Assembly: GCA_015680905.1 (NCBI GenBank)
Contig: CM027380.1
Span: 14,588,001-14,652,000, forward strand
Source: Coptis chinensis
Taxonomy: Eukaryota; Streptophyta; Magnoliopsida; Ranunculales; Ranunculaceae
Direction of reading: 5' to 3'
Length of the DNA stretch: 64,000 bases
Below are positions 1-11,571 of this stretch, one piece after another (the first letter of the stretch is position 1; each line of letters begins with the position of its first letter). The notes under the pieces are model-generated. The model was not told where the DNA came from. It made no database searches and was given only the letters and a program-made list of their open reading frames with translations. Both the position numbers and the translations under genes were made by a program.

Positions 1-1206
1 TTCACTTCCCTCTTTCTTTTGTTAATTATGCCTATTGGCACCATGTTAATCTTAAAAGTGAACCGGTCTTTCGGACCGGTTTTGTTAGTAGTGAAGTGTT
101 TCTTTTGATGTTATCTTTGTTAGACTTCCTTGTTAATCTGTATTAATATATTGCGGGGAAACCTCTTGACATATTTGTTGTTAATTCTTTCGGATCGGCT
201 TCGGTGATCCTTGAAACTCTTTCTACGCTTATTGCATATTTTTTTTTTGCCCCTGTTCTACGTCACGGAAATCGATTTGTAGGGCGATATTCGATATTGA
301 TTGTTGCCCTAATTGTTTTTCCTCTCATAAGGTCGACAAGCCGAGGCCTCTAATTGCTTTCATGATGTTCAAATTCTTGAGTCACCCGGGAGTTTGGACT
401 AGTTTAATAAGAACCCCTTAGTGTTGATGCTATGCTCTTTTCATCATAAGTGACTAGCCGAAGTCGTTTAATACCAAAATATGTTTGCCAACTTTGTATG
501 GGAACCTCTTGTTGTTAAGGTATTCAATGTTCTTTCCCATGTTGCTTTGTTAGGTTTCTTTTTACCTACATTGGTCGTGATTGCAAATGTCTCGGGATAA
601 ATGCTATAAATCGACAACAGAGGAGGCACTTGCCTAATTCTAAGTGTGGACGAGACCGTGAAGAACCCAAAGGTAAGGTTTTCTCCTCCTAGTTGTTTGG
701 CGTTTGTAGTGTTATCTATCATACATGTTACACTCGGCCAAAAGTTCGGTCTTCATATCCCAAGAGTTCAATTGTTCAGCCTTTATGTTATTTTTTTTTC
801 ATTCCATTTGTGCCATCCTTGGTAGTCCGCGGTGTTTTTATTTTTTCTTTGCATTGTTATTTTCTAATGGCTATTCATTGTATTGATAATCCAATTCGGA
901 GAGTGCACAAGGAGATGCTTCTTTGCTAGAGCGATGGGTTGAGGGGTGGCGGGGTTTCGTGGGCCGTGGAAGGGGAATCTGAAGGCGTTGAGCTTTTGGG
1001 TTTGAAGATGCCAAGGACTTCCTAGAGTGAAAGGAAGATTTTGAAAGCAAAAGGGTGGTTTGTTTAGGTGGGAAGTTTGCTTTTCTCGTTCTTAATTTTG
1101 TTTGCTTCAGTTTGAGTGAGTTTGTAGCTATATATATATTTGTCTAAACCATTCTTGTATTCATTGGATTCTTGTATTCATTGGTTATTGTAGGTTTAAT
1201 TGGTCT
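1..1206. other. Left flank, no gene recognised
   Basis: No open frame here resembles a known protein. The stretch contains a short hairpin (61-81), a 16-nt direct repeat around 1151-1182 (TTCTTGTATTCATTGG twice) and a short TA run near 1130. It may be the outer arm of the large Mutator-like element to its right or unrelated intergenic DNA; no terminal inverted repeat could be matched by eye. Confidence 0.4.
61..81. other. Perfect 8-bp stem hairpin
   Basis: AACCGGTC and GACCGGTT form a perfect 8-bp stem around a 5-nt loop. It lies in AT-rich non-coding DNA and has no obvious gene context, so no function is assigned. Confidence 0.5.
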
Positions 1207-1593
1207 CGCTACAAAATATGAGAAATTATTATTTTTTATTAGCAACCCATCATTGAACGGTTTATAACTGTTACAAATGAATTTTAAATTAACTAACAAC
1301 TTTGCAACGGTTACAAACCGTTGGTAAAAATTTAACAAATTACAAGCGCTTAAAAGCGTTTGTGAAATTTCTGTTTGCAACGCTTTTTAAGCGTTGGAAA
1401 TTTCTGTTTGCAACGCTTTGAATTTCTGTTTGCAACGCTTTTTAAGCGTTGGAAATTTCTTTTTGCAACGCTTTTAAGCGTTGCAAATATTTCCAACACT
1501 TTACCGACGCCATATTTGCAACGCTTAAAAAGCGTTGCAAAAATTATTAGCAACGCTTTTTTGCCGTTGCAAATAGCCTGTTATGGTGTAGTG
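1207..1593. mobile_element. Small non-autonomous CACTA-like element
   Basis: The right end, read on the minus strand, begins CACTACACCATAACAGG, the classic start of En/Spm (CACTA) elements. The left end CGCTACAAAATATGAG is a weaker match to it. Between them the motif TTGCAACGCTTTTTAAGCG and its inversions are repeated about eight times, as in CACTA subterminal repeat zones. Length is about 387 bp with no coding capacity. A 3-bp target duplication was not found, so the left boundary is approximate. Confidence 0.55.
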
Positions 1594-1679
1594 AAAATCC
1601 AGTGTTAGTGAAGAAAGTCAGAATGATGTGTTTAGGCTGAATAGGTTGTATATACTGTTGCAAGTTGAGCTTCCAGGAT

Positions 1680-2160
1680 CTGCTAGGCAGAGTTGATGGG
1701 AGGTATATTGAGATGACCGAGAATTTAAATGCATTTGATGACTTTCCTTGGGGGCCACCTGTTTAAAATGTTGGAAGAGTCTTTGGAAGACATGTCTAAC
1801 TTGGTGAGTGTTAGAAAGGATTCTTTTCGCAGTTTATGGTTGTTTAATTTGTTTTGTTATTTAGGTATATCTTCACATCCCATCTCTTTGGGGCTCGAAG
1901 ACAAGTTGATGGTAGGTTCCCAAGAATACTAGATTGGGTAGACTTGCCTTCTAGAAACATACATCTATATACTTTATCGAAAAAGCTTCAACCTTTTAAG
2001 GGGAAGAGCGGTGGTGTTGGAAAGTCTAGATCTTCTGAAGGAGAACTGAATGAAGAAGTGCTAAAAGGATGCTTTGGGGTAACAACCCATGCAAAGTGGT
2101 GCGGCAGTTCGAGGGGACATACAATAATGAAATGCTTTTTTCAAAGGCAGCAAAAGTAAT
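1680..2160 (+). pseudogene. 5' exons of the MULE Ulp1-like gene, DUF1985-like region
   Basis: Two exon-like pieces are visible. The first (to about 1802) reads a segment ending MLEESLEDMSNL before a GTGAGT donor; it includes a DDFPWG motif. After an acceptor TTATTTAG near 1864 the second continues with QVDGRFPRILDWVDLPS, then a basic, glycine-rich tail ending at 2159. The FPWG...RxPRILxW pattern is like the DUF1985 domain found in front of the protease in many plant Ulp1-MULE proteins. The first exon is not open throughout. The family assignment is by motif memory only and is moderately secure. Three 315-bp tandem repeats separate it from the next coding piece. Confidence 0.45.
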
Positions 2161-2195
2161 TAAAGGCCTTGTAAGTAACTTGTTTTCTTTTGAAA

Positions 2196-3090
2196 TTTGA
2201 AGTACTCACACAATCTTATAATGTTATAGAAGTTGTAATATGATAATGGAATTGCAAATGTTGTTAGGACCCATGTTGTTAATGAAGCACTGATAATGTG
2301 TTGTTATGGAACTGCATGTTGCAGCATTGTTTCATATATAAGGCAGTAATATGTTATGGTACCATGAGTGAGCTATTATTAAACAATATATATCAGCAAC
2401 TACAATGTATAAATAGTGAAGTGGGATCTTGCATGTTAAACCCAAAATGATAATAGGGTACCCATGATGCCCTTTTAGGTAACCAGTTTGACATGGGTAC
2501 CCTTTTGACATTTGAAGTACTCATATAATCTTGTTTAAAAGTTATAGAAAGTTGTAATATGATATGAGTACCCTATTATATAGTCTTGAATTGGAATTGC
2601 AAATGTTGTTAGGACCCATGTTCTTATATGAAGCACTGAGAAATGTGTTGTTCTGGAACTGCATGTTGCAGCATTGTTTCATATATGAGTGAGCTATTGG
2701 GAAACATGATATGTCAGCCACTACAATCTATCTGTAGTGGTTTACAAATAGTGAAGTGGGATCTTGCATGTTGATCCCAGAATGATAATAGGGTACCCAT
2801 GCTATGGGTAACCAGTTTTTGACATTTGAAGTACTCATATAATCTTATTTAAAACGTTATAGAAAGTTGTAATATGATATGGGTATCCTATTATATAGTC
2901 TTGAATTGAAATTGCAAATGCTGTTAGGACCCATGTTGTTATATGAATCACTGATAATGTGTTGTTATGGAACTGCATGTTGTAGCATTATTTCATATAT
3001 GAGTGAGCTATTCTTAAACATGATATGTCGACCACTACAATGTATCTCAGTAGTGGTTTACAAATATTGAAGTGGGATCTTACTTATATT
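2196..3090 (+). repeat. Three tandem 315-bp units
   Basis: Units begin at TTTGAAGTACTCA at 2196, 2511 and 2825 (periods 315 and 314); the third is shortened near 3090. Each contains a copy of GGAACTGCATGTTG and GTGAAGTGGGATCTT. They lie between coding pieces of the Ulp1-like gene, so they are probably an expanded intron. Confidence 0.8.
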
Positions 3091-3248
3091 ATTTGTTATG
3101 TGCTCGATTAATCTAAAACATGTCGATAAAAGAGGTTAGGGTTGTTGGGGATATACTCCAGAGTGAAATAAGGACTGGCATGGAAACAATAATTCAAGAG
3201 ATTGCTCATGGTGGGTTGAAAGGTGGTATGGAAAGTTCAGAGGTTGAG

Positions 3249-6221
3249 TGTCACAGCCCGATTTTCTAAACAATTAAAAAAAATGAATAATTGAAATATA
3301 AATATCTCAACCATCACTTGGTTCAATTGTCTAAAAACCCAGGCTATGCCGGGGGATACAACACATGTAAAAACCTAAAACCCACATCACAACAGGATCA
3401 ACTTAACAACAAAAATCTCCAAATTCCTCAACTATCACTTTATTAAAAACTTTCTTCCATCCTAATACAAACATAAACAAACTTTAAGAATAACAGGTCT
3501 TCAACATCGTATTCTCATGTCATATAAAAAAATGTAACCTACGTTATTACATCCTTCCAAAAGATCAGACCTAATAAACTAAACTCCCAGACGGCTCCAG
3601 GCGAGAATCCAAATCACACGCCGCGATTCCACTGCCTTCCACCTATGTTCCCAAGAACACACCCACGTTGCCAAAACAAAGCAAACATGGGTTGACAAAT
3701 TGAATTCTTTGGTATGAGTAGACTAAACACATATAAACATTTCAAACTTTTCTTATCCAACTAACACTTTAAATCTATCATAACCTAATCATTCTCAGCT
3801 TGGAAGACAGTTAGTTTCGTCATCTCATCCGGCATAGTTCCTTCCCAAGCAAAACTTCCATTTTATTAACTTCCATTGTATTAACTCATTCTAATAACTC
3901 CTTTTAATATCTAAACCATTGGATTACACTTACCGATATCCGCCGTTGTATAAGGGTAGGATCGCGTCCCTGCACAAAATGTTATTAAGTCCTACCCTCC
4001 TGCAAAAGAAAGTTAGAACTTCTATATATCATATGTAGATATTATATTAGGTATTCAAAAGAAAACCCAAACACTCACATAATCAAATTAATACCACTAA
4101 CCCGCAAGGCGAATACCTTAGTTCCTCTCTAGGGCAGTCCAAACAATCTGGTCATTCATGGCACATTCAATGAATACCCTATATATAATTAACGGGCCAT
4201 TTATGGCACATTCAATAAATGCCCACCTAACATATGACATCAGCCCGGTCATAAAACTCAATTCCAAAACTTGAGTTAGGGAGTTCTAAAAGAGTCGCGG
4301 TAAATTTATTTATGCATTATTGAACTTTATTTTATATATCATTTAAGATAACGAATGAGTATCTTGTTTCCTGTATTTTTGATTTACGCGTTATTAATTT
4401 CAGGGATGTCTTAGTGTCATAACGTTGCATATCATAAAATACAGCAAAATCACATAGTAGTTAATACACATACACATCATTATATATAGAGGTCTTAGCC
4501 TAAAGTCAAGTATGCTAATAGCCCTAGACCTATCTTAATAACCCAAATCATAATCCGAGTTAAAAGGTCAAATTGGGTCAACTGGTCAAAGTCAACCCTG
4601 GTCAAAGTCAACTCTGGTCAAAGTCAAAGTCAACCATCATGGTCGAAGTCAAACTGTCGTTTCCATGTTCAACAGGTTCGAGGTCATAGCCATGGTTCAT
4701 GGCTAAGGTCAAAGGTGCATGGCTCATGGGTTCATGGTTAAGGCCATGGTTCGGACCCAACTAGCCAAGCCCAAACCTTAGAACCCGGAAGTCTAAACAT
4801 TTAAAGACCTAATTAGATCTATTTTAAGTCCTATGGACTGGCCCCAATAAATATTAGAAACGGGCCCAAAAACTGTTAAGTTAAACTGGTTGGTCCAAAC
4901 TTAATAAAAATCGGGCCCAAACAAAACTACAAGATTTCAGCCCAATCAAACCAACCAAAATCGGGCCCAACCAAACAAATATAGAACTGGCCCAAATAAC
5001 TTAATGTGGTCCGGCCCCTAACCACTTACTAAAAACCGGCCCAACCAAACAACATAACCTCGGGCCCAAATAAACCAACCCAGGCCCAAGCCCAATCCAA
5101 AATTACTGTTCATCTTCTTCACACCACCTACAGCCACCAAAATCCGGCCACCACTCCTCCACACACCACCCATTTTTTAACTAGGCGGTTTTACTCCCTG
5201 CAAAAACCCCTACCTCTTTAACAAACACACATTCCTCAAATAATTTAAATCCGATATCACCAAACCTAGATCTAAAACCTTACCGCCGCCATTAATGGCT
5301 TCCACCACCATTCAACAGCCCCATATACATCCCCACACTCACACTTTAACAAAACAATCAAAACAACAATCAACCAAACAGTTCACACGAAAATAAAAAC
5401 AAAAATCAATCCTTCAGTAGCCCAGTAACGGCAGTAACGCCATTAACGCCTCTTCCCCGAGCTCCCAAACCATACCCGACCACCGTATTCCATCAAAAGT
5501 CAACAAAAGTCACAACATCAAGACAAAAAATCGATGTTACCCCTAGCCTGGGCGATCTCGCCGCCATTAATGGACCTTCAAAGCTTTCCTAACTAGAACA
5601 TTCCCCACTCTAATCCCGCGCCCATCATATACCAACAACCAATTAATATTAACATCAAGTATGGTTTCAAAACCAAAACCGGGAGAGTTCAAATACAAAA
5701 CGATTTACGTATCGACGCCACCGATGCTCTCTGTTGAAGCCGTCGGTTTACCCAATTAACAAAGTTTCGGCCAGTTTATATCAAATCGAATTATAACAAG
5801 GTTTAATAAAACAAAACCATTTAAGTCCAACACAATCAAGTATAATGAACAGTATTAATAGGCCGAAACTTTAGTCGGTATACTCCGATACACGGAAAAC
5901 CATAAATCCGGTGAAATAGCAAAATAGCTACTCACCTTAACTAACAACTCGACGAATTTTCCTAGCCCGAATCGTCGTGCTCCACCTCTCCAGCAAACCA
6001 GCTTCTTTCTCTGCCTCCATTTTTTATATTTTATTATCTTCAAAACCCTATTCTCTAGAACAATGTGTTTATATACTTGGGTCCAAAACCCAAGCCCAAC
6101 ACCACTTCGGGCCCAAAACCAAGCCACGTATCCGAAGTCCAATCCGACGAATTTTTAAAATAAACAATTAAATTAATTAATTAAATAGAAAAATACGTAT
6201 AAAAAAACACGGGGTGTTATA
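3249..6221 (+). mobile_element. Solo LTR, Ty3/gypsy-like (family A, copy 1)
   Basis: Starts TGTCACAGCCCG and ends GGGGTGTTATA, the terminal pattern common in long Tekay/Del-type LTRs. It is flanked by the 5-bp duplication TTGAG (3244-3248 and 6222-6226). Removing it restores the Ulp1-like reading frame (GAG then GTT), which shows a precise insertion. No gag-pol interior is present, so it is a recombination product (solo LTR). Length is 2973 bp. Family assignment to Tekay/Del is inferred from the ends only. Confidence 0.9.
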
Positions 6222-8899
6222 TTGAGGTTGTGCAAGGGCCTAGAACAAGGGGTAGAACAAGGAGTAGAACAAGGAGTAAGAGTAGAGCAAGGAGCAGAAG
6301 TTTAGAGGTTAAGGTTATGAAAGATGTTGACGCTAGAACAAGAAGTAGAACTAGAAGCCCAAGCCCAAAGAAGCCAAACAATGTAGGCTCTGATGCTAAA
6401 CTGAAAACACCAACAAGGTCTTCCCAGAAGAAGTCTACCCCGAAGAAGTCTTCCCAAAAGAAGGTTCACTCAGAACCTAAGAAAGGGAGTTCATCTGTTT
6501 CTAAGAAAGTTACCTTTGAGGTTTCTCCTAGTTCCTCAAATAAAAGAAAAAGAACATTGGACAAGGATTAAAGCCTTGAAGTTGTGGGAGATACTTCAAA
6601 ACCTACTCAGTATGAAAGAAAGAAAAGGAAAGTGGTCAAAGTTTGTGGTACTCGAGTTCAGCCATCTAGGGCAAGAAAAAATGAGGCTATAAAGGCTAGT
6701 GAGAGGCAAAATTTGAAGAAAAAATATCAAATCAGTGAGAGATTAAGGGAAAGGGAGCTGAAGTTTAAGGAACCTGAGACACCCAAACAAAGAAGGAAGT
6801 TGATCCAGGCTGAGTCAGACGAAGATGAAGATGTTGCACAACAACAAAGAGGCAAAAAATAATTTGAGTCGGGTTCTCGCAAATGCTTTGCAGGAGATTA
6901 GTGAGGTCATACCCAGAGGGACATACCAAGAACATAGTGTGGAGCTGGAGGAGGACCTGGTGAGGGTACAGACTACTATAGTACCTTATGCTGAATCTTC
7001 AATGCTTGATCATGTTCCCTTTTACTCTTCTTTGTCATCTGGGGATCTTGATGGGGTATTATATCCTTTGGCATTTGTTTTAGTCCTTCCTCCTGGTGAT
7101 CTTGATGGGGAAGAAGTCTAGAATAGAGAAATGGAAAAATTCAATTTTGTTTCTCTATTGGTTGGAAATCTGAGCTCTCGACATAACTGAATTGCTAGCC
7201 CTATCACCATCGAAGGAGTAAGAACTGAACATGATGTGGCAGATGTAGATGATGATCAGAACACTGATGGTCAGCATGATGCTGGTGATGTGGAGGACCC
7301 TGATGTGGTACTCATTCACACTCAGATGGAGAAGGAAATGGATAAGAAAAGTGCAGAGAATGGCCGTACAAGAAAGAGGAGGGAGAAAAAACTGGGAAAA
7401 GAAAGTACTAGTTTATGGGAAGAGAAGATGGGAAAAGACTGTGACTCATTAATCAAGGTTGCTATGTCATCAACCTTTTACTAGAAAACAACTACCACAG
7501 GTGAGGTAAATGTTGTCAATTATTATTGGAGAAAGTGTAGTAGGAAGAAGAATCAACAGAACTCTCCAGATATGAGAGTTTTTGGGTATGATCAAGTTAT
7601 TTTAGTACATAATTTTCATTCGTTACATGGAAGACAATGGGTGGATGGTGAGGTAATGAATCTACCATTAGTAATTTGCTTTAAACAAACAACTTGGTAT
7701 TAATGTGCAAAGTAAACTACTACAGAAAGTTAATTGTTATTAATTCCTATTTGATTATTTTATAGGTTCTCAGCTTATATGTCAAGCTATTGATAAGGTG
7801 GTATAAGCAGCACTGTAAGGAACATGCCATTCCAGGAAGATGAAGTGTATACTGTTGTGGAGGATGTTTACTTTGCTGGGAGTTCTCTATACTTTAATAC
7901 TAAGTTTCTGTTGAAGCTTACTCACTAATCTTACTTAAGTTTGATAAGCTTAATCATCACTTTGTGGATGTAGACATTCATGATAAGAGAGTATGGGATA
8001 TTCAAGAATAACCTACAAGACCCAAGTTTTCGAGCTGCAAGCCCAGAGGAAAGAGTGGTTAATGGTTTGTACCATACAGATGAAATTGTGAAAGAGTATT
8101 TGGACCCCGTTGATAGAAGGATTAGAAATCAACCACACCCAGTACAGGGTAAGGGAGTAATTGTACCTCTTCAAGTTCATGGTAGTCATTGGATTGTTGA
8201 TGTCTTTAACTTTAAAGAGATGAAAGTGTGCACCTATGATTCTCTTGGTGGAAAGCAAATTTCTAATGAACAACTAGCTTTGGAGAGAATGATTCTTTAT
8301 CTTTCAGTGTGTTGATCCAAGCTCCAATTGTTGATTTGAACACACCATGGGCTCGCGGAATTTGTTAGTGTCACACAACAACCGATTCAACGGTACCGTG
8401 GGTTATATTGCCTTGCCTTTATTGATAGTCTTCTTAGAGGTGTTCCTGAGAGGGTAAACAATATTGACATGCAACCATTTAGAATGCGACTGAGGATTGG
8501 AATTGACATTATATCCTGTGGATTAAATCTAGATGAAGTGTTTAAGAAGAGAACATAATTTGAAAAGAGGTTGACAGAAGAAAGTCCGCAAGTAGAGAGC
8601 AAAGTGTCCAAGTATGTAGCAACTACTGGGACAGAGGTACTGAAGCATGTGTCCAAGGATGTAGCAGCTACTGGCACAGAGGTATTGAAGCAAGTTCACA
8701 TTGGCATAGAGCTAGAGAGTGAAGCAGATTCAGCTGGAATTGACAAAGAGCCCAAGGATGCTGAAGCAACTACTGAGATAAAGGATGATGAAGCTGGAAG
8801 TGAGCAAGTGGACAAAGATGTTGAACCTGCTACTCTGAACCAAGTGGGGACGGAGCAATGCTCACAAAGTGAAGCAGATGCAGCTGTATGTGAGAAGGA

Positions 8900-9120
8900 G
8901 GATGTTGAACCTATTGCTGAGGAGGATGTTGAATCTGCTACTAAGGAGGCTGTATGTGAGAAGGAGGATGTTGAACCTGTTGCTGTGGAGGATGTTGAAC
9001 CTGCTACTAAGGAGGATGTTGAACCTGCTGCTGTGGAGGATGTTGAACCTGCTGCTGAGGAGGATGTTGAACCTGCTACTAAGGAGGCTGTTGAACCTGC
9101 TACTGAGTTGGTCCAAGTGG
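8900..9120 (+). repeat. In-frame 24-27 bp acidic repeats
   Basis: About eight degenerate copies of GAGGATGTTGAACCTGC keep the reading frame of the protein tail and encode Glu-Asp-Val-Glu-Pro-Ala(-Ala/Thr)-Lys/Val units. The frame-preserving unit lengths suggest expansion while the gene was still under selection, or slippage without frame damage. Confidence 0.85.
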
Positions 9121-9470
9121 AGGCTAACCAATGCCAACAGAGTGAAGCAGATGTAACAGCTGGAATTGAGCAAGTGAAGGAGGATGCAGAAGCTGCTACT
9201 GAGGACCAACTCAACCTGGAACCAGATGAAGTAAATCATGATGAAATAGTTGGAAGATAGGTACAGCTGCAGGATGTAGAAAACAACAAAGGTAAAGATG
9301 TTGAAGATGGGGTCTGGCACGACCCGGTGAGGAGAACATAGCTGAAGATAAGAACTAGGGGACATCGAAATGCTCTCATTTTCAGATGTTTGTTATTATT
9401 CCGTTATTATTTTGGAACTTATGTGTCTAATTTTGCAGTGCTCCATTCTGATAAACATAATATTTTGAAG

Positions 9471-10045
9471 TCAGTGGTTTGTTAAGATAACGTATCTAAA
9501 CAATAGACAAAACACCTGAAATTAGTATTTGTTTAGATAATTTTCAAGTTCCAAACCTAAATGTTTCAATTGAGGCGTTAATTTTATAGTATTTTTTATA
9601 GTATTTGTTTTTTTGTTACCTACCTTACATATTGATAACTTCAATAGACAAAACACCTGCAAGTATAAACAACAAAATACCATTACATTGATTCCCAAAT
9701 AACTTACATAGTCATTGAAAGACAAAAGAAAATCCAAATAACATTATTTTGAAGGGGTTTGAACTCAGTGGTTTGTTTAGATAACGGCCCTAGACAACGT
9801 CTCTAATTTTCAAGATACAATCCTAAGTGTTTCAATTGTAGTGTTAATTTTAACCCTTAATTTTATAGTATTTTTTTATAGTATTTGTTTTTTTTTTTGC
9901 CTACATATTGATAACTTCAATAATAGAGAACACACGTAAGTATACCCAACAACAAAATACCATTACATTGATTCCCAAATAACTTACATAGTCATTGAAA
10001 GGCCCAAGAAAATCCAAATAACATTTCAAGATTAGTTGCTGATAG
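9471..10045. repeat. Tandem duplication of 294 bp between the convergent MULE genes
   Basis: The sequence from TCAGTGGTTTGTT at 9471 is repeated from 9765, including the shared block TACCATTACATTGATTCCCA and the T-rich run TTTTATAGTATTTTTTATAG. It spans the 3' regions of both convergent genes. No coding potential is evident. Confidence 0.85.
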
Positions 10046-10412
10046 TACTTATAGTCGTCGCTGATGGTTAACTCAAATGTTGTCGTCGTTGGTAAAATCA
10101 GCTGGAACCCGAGCTGAAAAGTCAATCCAAGCAGCATCATCTGTCGCATTAGGGCAAGTTGCTCTGTTGTGTCCAAGGGCACCACAACGGTTGCACCTTC
10201 TCCTTTGTAATGGCACACCCTCTCCTTTAGAACGTTTCCTCTTCTTTTGGGGCTTGCCAGGCACTACCTCATCTGTGGGAGGACGAACCATGATGTTGTA
10301 ACTTCCCAATGCCAGCGTTTTCTTTGCCCTTCATTGGTGTCCATTCTCTTGATAGGTATCCATCATTATCCTTTGAGTAGCAGTGCGGCGAAGTCATATA
10401 CACAAAACCGAC

Positions 10413-11571
10413 TAGGGATGTCCATTCCGCCCGAAACCCAAAACCCGCTCAAAACCGAAAAAAAAAACCGCGACCCGAACCACGAGCCGACAAAACCCGA
10501 CCCGAACCCGGACGAAATACATAGGGTCGGGTTTGGTCACACTATCTAAACCCGGACCAACCCAAACCCGACCCGATAATTTGGCCCTAAACCCGCTTTT
10601 AAAGGGTTAAAATGCCGAAAACCATATCGGACGAACCCGAACCCAAAACCCGGTTATATAGGGTAAAATGCCCGACCAAAAACATTTAACCCGAACGGAC
10701 CATAATTCCCAACAACTATATTTTCATTTATTATCTATTTATCTTCAACAAACTTTTGGTCTTCAAGACAAATTACCTTTGACCGTACCCTTACTACTCT
10801 TCTCTCTCTTCCCTCCAACAACTCCCCAAGAACAAGACAACCCAATCACACGTTCATGATGAAGAGATTGGTGGGTTTGATGGTGCTGCTAAGTTTGCAT
10901 TCACTCAGAAAATTTGCAGCACCTCCTCAAATATCTCTTTCTAAATGTGGTCACCAAGGCTGAGCAAATCAACAGGTCGGATTCACACCACCACAAGAAA
11001 CTGAAACTCCCAAAAAGCCATCAATCTTATTGTCAAATCAACAGGTCAGATTCACACCACCACAAGAAGTCGAAACTCCCAAAAAAACCATCAATCTTAT
11101 TGAGTTATTGTCTTGGAATTGCTTGCTTTGCTTGGTCTACTTTTCTCTTCTTTTGCTTTTCAAAAAATGCAATCTGTGTGTTTTGAATCTTTGATGAGCT
11201 GTTGGGTGGCTTTTACGATGTTAAAGTTAAACAGATCAAATCCAATAAAAGAAGATGGCTTTTGATTAATTAGATGAAAAAGAGGTTTTTCTTGAGATCT
11301 TGAGATCTAATAACTGAAAATGGCGTTCCTGATGAAGAGATTTAATATTCTTTTTATTTCATATATTTGGGTTTACCATGCCAAACCCGAACCCGAGCCG
11401 ACGGGTACAAAAAATATAGGGTTAGGGTAGGGTTTGGTCACATGTATCCAACAAATACCGAACCCGAACCCGACCCGCAAAGAATAGGGCTGGGCCCGGG
11501 TAACCCGATACCCGTTTAAAACCCGAAAAATCGGGTTCGGGCCGGGTCGGGTACCCGTTTGGACATCCCTA
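10413..11571. mobile_element. Non-autonomous hAT element
   Basis: Perfect 12-bp terminal inverted repeats TAGGGATGTCCA / TGGACATCCCTA are flanked by an 8-bp duplication with one mismatch (AAACCGAC at 10405-10412, AAACTGAC at 11572-11579). Both TIR sequence and 8-bp duplication fit hAT. Subterminal zones are full of CCCGAACCCG-type motifs. The interior has no transposase and holds a 69-bp tandem duplication (from 10965 and 11034). It is inserted in the mudrA gene between the SWIM finger and the CCHC knuckle. Confidence 0.93.

Larger units (their letters stand above)
3120..9260 (+). pseudogene. MULE-borne Ulp1-like (C48) cysteine protease gene, decayed
   Basis: Coding begins at an ATG at 3120 (MSIKEVRVVGDILQSEIR...), is split by a solo LTR, and resumes at 6222 with an Arg/Ser-rich then Lys-rich basic region. 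One in-frame TAA lies at 6569-6571 and the frame changes near 6840. The protease core follows: HSLHGRQWVDGE before a GT donor at 7653 and acceptor at 7765, then 7974-8315 with PLQVHGSHWIVDVFNF and CTYDSLGG. These supply the catalytic His (8187-8189) and Asp (8238-8240). The place where DCG should give the catalytic Cys reads Ala-Arg-Gly (8351-8359), with a frame change after it. The tail RMRLRIGIDI (to 8558) is typical of the domain end. A further TAA precedes an acidic repeat tail ending at 9260. In the family such proteins are SUMO-protease-like; activity is unlikely here. Confidence 0.7.

Noticed and set aside
8696-9365. Long minus-strand and second-frame ORFs rich in Ser/Thr or Leu/Arg
   Set aside because: They are shadows of the acidic repeat array, whose regular units keep several frames open.
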